A stretch of 64,000 nt of DNA from Paragorgia papillata (taxonomy: Eukaryota; Cnidaria; Anthozoa; Scleralcyonacea; Coralliidae), in assembly GCA_035771165.1 (NCBI GenBank), contig JAWNZC010000122.1, positions 2,769,501-2,833,500 on the forward strand, given 5' to 3'. Under the pieces are notes generated by a model. The model made no database searches. It saw nothing but the letters and a program-made list of their open reading frames with translations, and was not told the origin of the DNA. A program made the translations under genes and the position numbers. Positions 57,233-64,000 of the stretch are shown one piece after another (within the stretch, counting starts at the first letter, position 1; the number at the start of each line of letters is the position of its first letter).

Positions 57233-59270
57233 TTAAGAAATACCAAATGATTTTCCGTGCAGGATACTCTGATCCAAACACGCGGGAAGTTGCGAGACTT
57301 AAGAAAAGCGTAACAAAACACGAGCCGCTAGGCGAGTGTTTTTTAGCTTTTCGAAAGTCGAGCAACTTCCCAAGTGTTTGGATCAGAGTATCCTGCACGG
57401 AAAATCATTTGGTATTTCTTTTATAAAATAACGACACAGAAATAACGATGAAGTTTATTTAAAAAAGAATGGATGAAGAGTGTAATTCTCCCAAAAAGTA
57501 TCAACTACCAATCAGAGAACCGGAATACTCAGTGGACCCCCAACATGTCAATCAATCGCCTTCGAACGACTGACAAAAAAAATATCGTCGTGCTGAGAAA
57601 CAAGTTAGGTTATAAATACAACGTTTTCAGTAACAATATAATAACAGGGATACAGTATTAAATTCATTGTGGTAGATTAAAATTGACATGTACGTTTCCA
57701 ATTGAACAACTGTTGAATAGAGAGCCAAAGTTTGGAAAATTTTCGACCTGAACATTTGAAGACTGCGAACAGTGCGAAGCGAAGCTGGTTGTTGTCGTGG
57801 CCGAAGCTGTAGAAGCATTTGAGTTGAGAAGACTGTCATCCTGGATACGCCTTCGTTGGGCTGCTGGATTGGAGTAAAAATGACCAGTTTCATCACCAAG
57901 AGCTTGCGAGAGAACATCGCTGCAGCGTTTAAGCTGGGATGTGGATGGCCGTCGGTTGTAGTGTTGAAGTGACTGCTCATTTCGATGGCCTGAAATCGAC
58001 ATAATGTGTCGGTTGGTCAAGCCAGCATTTGACCAAAGGGTAATTGAAGTCGCTCTTACACAGTGGTTTGTGTAGATCGTGGACAAACCAGCAGCATTGC
58101 TTATGGTCTTCATCATTTCGCCAAGCTTGTTGACGCCAAGGGGACGATTTTCGTACCAAGTTGCATCGGTTGACTTCCACTGTCGCTTCGGGTACTGAAA
58201 CAATGCTTGACATTGTGGATTTAACTTGCTGATGTACAGCTTCAAGGCACTATACCCATCATTTTCTTCCTTTGTCTTGTACATTCGACCCAGGTGTTGG
58301 AAGCTCTCTGTATCGTTTATTCCTCCAGGATGGTTTTTGGAGGCTTCACAGTGTGTCATCGTCACATACTGTTCGCCTGTTGGGTCTTGTGTAAACACGA
58401 AGCTGTCTTTTGTCAAACTTCTTTGTCCTTCGCGGCCACGTCGGCACCAGAATAACACCGTGTGAAACCACACATTCCACAACAGTCCAAGGGGATTTGA
58501 CGAATCAAATACACCACTTGTTTTGAGCTTTTCCAGGTCTTCGGGCTCAAGCGGAGGTTTGTGCTTTACATTTTGTTTACCTTCTTTTTTGAGGGATTTA
58601 ATTTTTGCGTTGAGGACCACGTTAGACCTCTTGAATTCTGGGTTACCAGTTATCGTGACGCCTTTGTTGTGTGGTGGGGAGTTCAGATATCTCTCCAGAC
58701 CATTTCTTATACCCAATAGAGTTGACCTACTGTAGTCTTCGCCGTTGAGGTTTTTCACTTCTGCATAAAACAAACGTAGGTAGCTGTCCAGTGTGTTGTT
58801 GTCCATTTCATGCAATTCGCTTGTAATGTGACGAATTTTGGCCCATTCTTTAAAATGAATATGTTTATTTACTTTAATAAGTGTTCAGTGGTCATGGGAT
58901 TTATTAAACTGTTTAAAATTTTACTGTAGCTTCTTAAATGGAAAATGACAATCTTTCAAATAAACAAACCTTTAAAAATGTTGACAGCGTAGATTGTTTT
59001 GTATTTTGTGTTTTGGGCTACCGAATTTTCGACCAAGTCGTCAACGTCTTTCTCCGTAGTTAAAACGAATCTTTGTTTTATATTGTTGTCATCAATTTTA
59101 GATTCATTTAAGGTATTCTCATTGTCAAATTCAAAATTCTCAAAAATATTTTCGTCTGACATTTTTGAAAAGCCGCTAAGGCGGGAATTTTCCGTGCAGG
59201 ATACTCTGATCCTGCACGGTTATTGACCAATCAGAGCACGCGTAGTATAAATGTTATTTTATAATGTTAT
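57233..59270 (-). mobile_element. Crypton DNA transposon inserted in Copia pol
   Basis: About 2.04 kb between the Copia codons for TVHY and CMSDVPETY. It carries a two-exon tyrosine-recombinase gene on the minus strand. A 24-bp direct repeat (TTTTCCGTGCAGG...CTGATC) lies near both ends, at 57251-57274 and 59188-59211, with an inverted copy at 57381-57404. The left end is therefore a 190-bp hairpin (57235-57424), and the right copy forms the small hairpin CCGTGCAGG...CCTGCACGG. TTATAAAATAA at 57421 and its complement at 59254-59264 form another inverted pair. No target duplication is evident, as expected for tyrosine-recombinase elements. Confidence 0.82.
57664..59162 (-). CDS. Crypton tyrosine recombinase, apparently intact
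   Basis: Exon 1 is 59162-58970 (donor AAAG/GTTTGT) and exon 2 is 58847-57664 (acceptor TTTTAAAG). They join in phase 1 across a 122-bp intron to give 458 residues without a stop or frameshift. The N-terminal part resembles the SAM-like region of KIAA1958/QRICH1 (DVDDLVENSVAQNTKYKTIY, LDSYLRLFYAEV, STLLGIRNGLERYLNSPP). The C-terminal half is a tyrosine-recombinase domain: Arg in WCRRGREGQ (about residues 200-203), HCVR box (His 326, Arg 329), SGHRN (His 352) and catalytic Tyr 361 in LQHYNR. A Ser/Thr/Asn-rich tail follows. All catalytic residues are present. The acceptor lacks a long pyrimidine tract, so splicing is predicted, but the frame and homology continue exactly across it. Confidence 0.87.
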
Positions 59271-60222
59271 TGCATGTCTGATGTCCCCGAGACATACCAA
59301 CAAGCAATTTCCTCACCTGATTCTTGTAAATGGTAGACTGCCATGGAAGAGGAGATGCAAGCACTAAGAGAAAACGATACATTTGAGCTTACCCCCTTGC
59401 CTGAAGGCAGAAAAACAGTAGGAGGTCGATGGGTTTACGCTGTTAAACAAGGCCCAAATGGCGAAGAGAAACATAAAGCTCGTTTTGTAGCCAAAGGGTA
59501 CTTGCAGGTTGCGGAAATAGATTATCACGAAACGTTCTCCCCCACAGCAAACCTGACTCCCATTATAATCCTAATACGGTCAAACTGAACTGAATAGACA
59601 TATATATACACACCCTGTAGATCCGCCGCCGCACTTGCTTCCAGCTGTCGCACCAGTTGTGTTTCTGGTTATATTTAATAGCCGCTGCATGCTGTTTCCG
59701 CTGTCATCTGTTTCTGCAGTACCTCTTGTTTTTGCGTGTTCGCGTCTGTACAATATTTCTCGGCTTATTCCTTTAACCGCTCCCTGGATAACTGCCAGGA
59801 TTTACATACTTTTTTTTTGTTTTTTTCCTTGTTACACCAATTTGATGTGAAGTCTGCATATTTAAATGCGCCAATCGACTGTGAGTTATTTGTAGAACAA
59901 CCTGAAGGTTTTACCATAGCTAGTGAAGATGGTAAACATCTTGTTGAAGCAAAGTGGCCGTAATTGGAACTCTGTATTACATTCCTACCTAGTAAGTGAA
60001 GGGTTTACACAGTCACAAGCAGACTATTGTGTGTACACAAATATTACAAATGAGTCTTTGACGGTTGTTGTTATTTGAGTTGATGACTTGATAATAGCTT
60101 CGAGCTGTACTGATACACTGATGAATGTTAAGAAGAATCTTGGTATAAGATTCAAAATGAATACATTTGTACCTCTTATTCTAGGAAAATAAAACGAAAC
60201 GTTGTAATATAGTTATAGTTAT
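59271..60222 (+). pseudogene. Copia reverse-transcriptase remnant
   Basis: Reads CMSDVPETYQQAISSPDSCK with a stop, then MEEEMQALRENDTFELTPLP, GGRWVYAVKQGPNGEEKHKA and ARFVAKGYLQVAEIDYHETF. A 260-bp disruption (about 59572-59834) replaces part of the palm. FDVKSAYLNAPIDCELFVEQ follows, and later VDDLIIAS, the YVDD-type catalytic box, which is preceded by a TGA stop. RNase H is missing. The segment ends at the 3' LTR. Confidence 0.85.
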
Positions 60223-61302
60223 AGTTAGGTGATAAACATATTAATTATGTAATAGATTACGTAATAGGTCACGTGATTATAGCATGGACCACGTTGTTGT
60301 TCTTCATGGCCAGAAATCGAGGACAACATGGCGGCAAAGCATGCGCACTGGATCCCTTTTTTAATTAATTCAATATGGCGTCCTTCAATAGATTTCTTAA
60401 GGAAATATAAAGAACAATCATTTTCGGTTATTTACTATTGTAAATTCCGACATGCGAACGTCCAAAACTTCATCAAATTGAACAATCGTTCAGCACTACA
60501 ATTTCTATTAAGTTTGGAGCATCCTAAATAGGTTCCCGAGCCCCTCACAAACATACCTCTTATTCGCTGTTTAAAGTCTATTAATCTGCTATATCACTTA
60601 TTTTGGAGCTCCAATTTTGGCTGCTTCTGTGTTGTTTGTCCACGATGCGAACGTCTGAATTTGCTCGGGATGAACGTTACTTTGTTTTGCGGAGTTGTTC
60701 GTTCCACTTTTTTCGTTGTTTAATAGGTTCCCAAAGACCTTAAAATGTACGATTTATTGCAGCCGAGTCGTTGTAATTTAATCCATCAAGCGCCGAGATA
60801 AATACTGAACTCGGCGTGAAGAAGCAATGCATTCCTCGATAATTTCGGGTTCTTGTCCGCCATTTCTTATGGAGCTGTTGCTAGGTTGCCAGGGTCTTAA
60901 GCGCTGTTATTATTATTAAATGTGACTGTGGATTCAGAAATAATAACCGAAATTTATGCGGCAATTTTTGTGAGTATGAGTGTACAGGCCTGTCTAGACG
61001 ATTAAACCTTTTGTAATTTGATATTTGGGTAAGAAATGGGTCAATAAGACATTTTAGCGAATAACTCTACTTTAATTTATTGCTATAGACTTCTGTTTAT
61101 AGCCGAAATGATCGATATTTAGCCATCAGAATTTTCAAATTAATATTCCATCCAAATATGAGCCCACAGGCCACTGCCGCTGAGTGTCCTGGATTTCTAG
61201 CCATGTTCTATACGTTTGATATACGATTCTTGTAAGCTAATAAAGAATATAAAATACAATCCTCGTTGTTGTGTATCCATCGTCATGACAAATAATCTAA
61301 CA
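60223..61302 (+). repeat. 3' LTR of the Copia element, split by a TIR element
   Basis: LTR sequence is at 60223-60304 and 61206-61302, matching the 5' LTR parts. The first base is A instead of T. Confidence 0.8.
60305..61205. mobile_element. 901-bp TIR element inside the 3' LTR
   Basis: Inverted ends CATGGCCAGAAATCGAGGAC A and complement of CATGGCTAGAAATCCAGGAC A. The flanks TTCTT / TTCTA suggest a 4-5 bp duplication when compared with the uninterrupted GTTGTTCTTTCCATACG of the 5' LTR. Interior: no transposase; a 67-residue ORF of no known family. Confidence 0.7.
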
Positions 61303-61307
61303 TATTT

Positions 61308-62171
61308 AATCTATGTTATAATGTTTATTTAGCAATTAGATTAAATTTCTATGAGTGAATAGTGAAACTAACTTAATTGTTTTAGTAGAAACTAACTTAA
61401 TTGTGTACCTTAGTTCTTCCAAATTATTTCAAAAAACGAAGCATAACCATTGTGTGTGAAAACCAAGGCAAACAAATCTTTAGCCTCCGTGTTCACTGCA
61501 TGGCCGCGCGAGTACTGGCACTCAATTTGCTACTCGCTATCTATTGAAGAATAGATATCGACTAGAGTAGCCAATCAGATTGCTATATTTACAACTGTAT
61601 ACTAGTAAGTTTCTACTAAATAGATTTAGATTTAGATTGCGTGATAAACTTTTAAATTTATTATATTTTATTTTATTTTAGAAACACGATTGAAGACCAG
61701 CCATAAATGGACAACCGACAACCCAAATCAACTGATAGAAAACTATTATAGCTGATTAGCTGAATAAGCATTAAAATATCTCAAGCATTATCCTTGTTTA
61801 ATGTTTTACTTTAAATTGACTTGTCTTTTATTAAGTGTTCTATAAAAGTTTCTTTGCACTTTTTTGTTTGAATAAACAGAAAAGCATGGCAGGAGTATTC
61901 ACTGAAAACTACAAGATAATCCAATATATGGATCGTTTTCACTCACTTTATCGGTGGCCGCGTTGGGGTAGTGAAACAATACGAAATATTTGCATAGGTA
62001 ATAGCATGGTTTTGAGTGCAATTTGGAAAAAACATGCACGAGTGCTATGCCTACATAGACGTCATCATCATTACCATTTTGGAAATACAAACCTTAATAT
62101 AACAACAAATAAAAGTTCAAATCAAAAAAATATTTTAGCATTCAACTATACACATTAAATACAATCCATAT
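61308..62171. repeat. Copy B continuation after Copia, more diverged
   Basis: Matches 22875-24105 of copy A in order, but with many more substitutions and indels than the first 22.8 kb and lacking the fold-back MITE region of copy A. It contains the putative exon at 61886-61997. Confidence 0.7.
61886..61997 (+). CDS. Putative 5' coding exon (copy B)
   Basis: Counterpart of 23820-23931. In this copy the frame can also read through the donor because TAGTTG is TAGCATGG here, giving a longer chance ORF to 62158 ending in a His-rich stretch. Confidence 0.3.
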
Positions 62172-63152
62172 ATAGAGGATACTACACAGTGGTGCGAAGA
62201 TATGGATTTTATCTTCGAGTGGTGAAAACAATATTTTACGAATGAGCGTAGCGAATGAGTAAAATATCGTATTTATCACGAGAAGATAAAATTCATTTCT
62301 TCAAGCCAGCGTGTAATTTTCTTTTTCTTATATAGATTCAATGCAAAAAGCGGTAAAATTCTTAATGACGTCATCGATATCTTCACTAGTGAGGATTTGG
62401 AAAATACGACACTGCATATTCTCTAGTAAAACACTCGCATCTATATAATAAGCAGCATTATTATATGGCAGCAGCGCTGAGAGGTCCGAATACGGAAATC
62501 CTGTAATTTGATTGGTTCATAAGCGATCGGATATTTCCCGTATCCGCCAGCTCAGAGCGGAATCTGCCGTTCGGGACCGCAGTATATGCAACAAGATGGA
62601 TTATAATTTCAGAACTACTCATTGTTTAAATATATCGTGCAGGAATGTTGTTAGAAATTTTATAAGCTTCCGTTCGAGTTTCCACGTTTTGTGAAAGTTT
62701 TTAAAATGTCCAAAATGTTCGTAACATTGTTCGTAATAATATAACCTTTACTTCTCACAGGTATTAGAATTTCAGATGATTTTTTATTCAACTACTTCAC
62801 GTACGATCTTGAGCAATATGTCAAGCAAAAGCAATTGAAAAATACTATATGGGGTATAGAAAGTGCAGGATTCGAGCTCAACGGAAAGTACTTTAAAAAT
62901 GGGAAAATATCTGCCATTTTCGTTTAGTTCGCAAGAAAGATGGGTCGAGTTTTCACAGAACGTTCACAACATTTATGGCCATATAATAAACTACTTATTG
63001 ACCTCGCTTCTTCGGTCTGTACTAGTGAAATATCGGACCGCTGTTTTTTGCACAGACCTCAACTCGCTGCGCTCGTCTCGGTCCGTACTAAAAAAAACCA
63101 TCGGTCCGATATTTCACTAGTACAGACCTCACGCTCGGTCAATAAGTAGTTA
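62172..63152. other. Segment present in copy B only
   Basis: About 980 bp without counterpart in copy A, where CAATCCATATGCAGTAATATC joins the flanks directly. It holds two fold-backs: ATTTTATCTTCGAGTGGTGA AAACAATATTTTAC with its complement at 62195-62295, and GGTCTGTACTAGTGAAATAT CGG with its complement at 63010-63128. No clear inverted ends or target duplication, so insertion in B and deletion in A are both possible. Confidence 0.6.
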
Positions 63153-63492
63153 ATATCATATTTGGGTTTATAAGCACTTTAAAACAATGGCCGCGATCAG
63201 AGATCATATGGAAACAACGACACGATTGTTGATCGCTACAATCGCTGCGATTTCCGAGTTAATTTATGAGCGATTGTGGCGATCGTAGCGATTATATGGA
63301 AACCATGACTTTAGTTCATTCACAATAAGTCTATAACATACGGAGTTCATTCGTGATAAGATAATATCCGTCGTTATTTAGCACAAAAATAGTAAACCAT
63401 GCAGATCTAGTTTTAGAAGGGTCCCCGAAGGGAGTTCTAGATCCCATTTCCCAATGTGCAGCAAATACCACTCCCACTGACATTGACAACCA

Positions 63493-63520
63493 TAGAGATC
63501 ATAAATAAAACTAGAGAAGA

Positions 63521-63558
<38 letters not shown>

Positions 63559-63584
63559 GGGGGGGGGGGTGGGGGGGGGGGGGT

Positions 63585-63619
<35 letters not shown>

Positions 63620-63893
63620 GGGGGGGGGGGGACTCCAGTCAAACGCGGTACCAATTGAAGACTGTGATCTTGGATCAGTTGGGGGGTAAAATTTAAAACC
63701 CGGATGTAAAACTATTCGGTCCCAGACCTTTCCTATACTATGAGAGCTCTCGGATAGTATGAAAAGTATTAAGACCGAGTAGTTTTAATCCGGGTTTGCA
63801 ATTTTGCCCCCCAACTGATCCAAGATGGCAGCCTTCAAGTGGTTACCCGATTTTGGTCCCAATGTCCCCTGTTTTATTTATGATCTCTAAGTT
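63493..63893. repeat. Fold-back repeat with expanded poly-G (copy B)
   Basis: Equivalent of 24469-24778 with the G-run expanded to about 110 bases (63524-63632), interrupted only by single A or T bases. The poly-glycine ORF across it is an artefact of this run. Confidence 0.75.
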
Positions 63894-64000
63894 GACAATC
63901 TTCTGAATCACAAACACTACAGGTTAAATGTTTCCCACTGGTACTTTAATCCCATTCCCCGTGCTAACAATTCCAATTCAAAATCCCAGTTCCCATGAGC

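Larger units (their letters stand above)
51567..61302 (+). mobile_element. Nested Copia LTR retrotransposon with 5-bp TSD, copy B only
   Basis: The ends are TGTTAG...CTAACA, flanked by TATTT (51562-51566 and 61303-61307). Copy A retains the empty site GTTGTATTTAATCTATG at about 22870-22886. LTRs without later insertions would be about 180 bp. Order is 5' LTR, primer site, gag, integrase, reverse transcriptase, 3' LTR: the Copia order. At least four insertions have entered: 51600-53858 (5' LTR), 55821-56855 (integrase), 57233-59270 (Crypton), 60305-61205 (3' LTR). There is also a 260-bp disruption in the reverse transcriptase. Coding parts carry frameshifts and stops, so the element is dead. 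Confidence 0.9.
28230..64000. repeat. Large direct duplication, copy B
   Basis: Second copy of the segment starting at base 1. It is longer because it holds a Harbinger-like MITE (47704-48315), a nested Copia element (51567-61302), an extra segment (about 62172-63150) and expanded poly-C and poly-G runs. It lacks about 355 bp present in copy A around 23133-23490, and has deletions in the large palindrome at 37009-38870. It runs off the right edge of the window, so its end is not seen. Confidence 0.95.

Noticed and set aside
63456..63689. Poly-glycine ORF
   Set aside because: Translation of the poly-G run; no coding support and absent from copy A.

Overview
The window is eukaryotic, AT-rich, gene-poor and dense in transposable elements. 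Genes have introns with GT/AG borders, core-promoter and poly(A) signals are of metazoan type, and the repeat fauna (KIAA1958/QRICH1-like Crypton recombinases, ZMYM1-like hAT transposases, CR1/L2-like LINEs, Copia, Harbinger-like MITEs, many fold-back elements) is what I associate with anthozoan cnidarians, most likely a stony coral or anemone. That placement is inference from repeat content, not from a marker gene.

The dominant structure is a large direct duplication. Bases 1-24894 (copy A) are repeated from 28230 to the end of the window (copy B). Order and orientation are the same, and only scattered substitutions and small indels separate the copies over the first 22.8 kb. Copy B carries two clean later insertions whose empty sites survive in copy A: a 612-bp Harbinger-like MITE at 47704 (TAA target duplication) and a 9.7-kb nested Copia element at 51567-61302 (TATTT target duplication). 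After the Copia element the match to copy A resumes but is visibly more diverged. A true tandem segmental duplication and two haplotypes assembled in series would look alike here.

Each copy holds, in order: a TIR element and a LINE tail; a minisatellite block invaded by a hairpin-ended TIR element; a ZMYM1-like hAT transposase pseudogene split by a 5'-truncated LINE; a Crypton/QRICH1-like recombinase fragment with a spliceable intron; a 1.9-kb near-palindrome; a hairpin-ended TIR element containing a RecQ-like helicase fragment; fold-back repeats, microsatellites and LINE tails; and a compact two-exon gene for a 102-residue secreted peptide (signal peptide, acidic pro-region, Gly/His/Arg/Trp/Tyr-rich tail with 16-residue repeats). 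The peptide gene (20734-22268 and 49425-50957) is the only complete host-type gene I can support.

The Copia element in copy B is a stack of nested insertions. Both LTRs are invaded, and the integrase is split by a hairpin-ended TIR element with a 9-bp target duplication. Between integrase and reverse transcriptase lies a Crypton whose two-exon tyrosine-recombinase gene (458 residues) reads open throughout, although its host is a wreck. Four elements in the window (1814-2577, 12129-13570, 52803-53825, 55821-56855) share an architecture of terminal inverted repeats that are themselves hairpins plus 9-bp target duplications. These elements, the peptide gene and the intact Crypton are the best leads for something undescribed.
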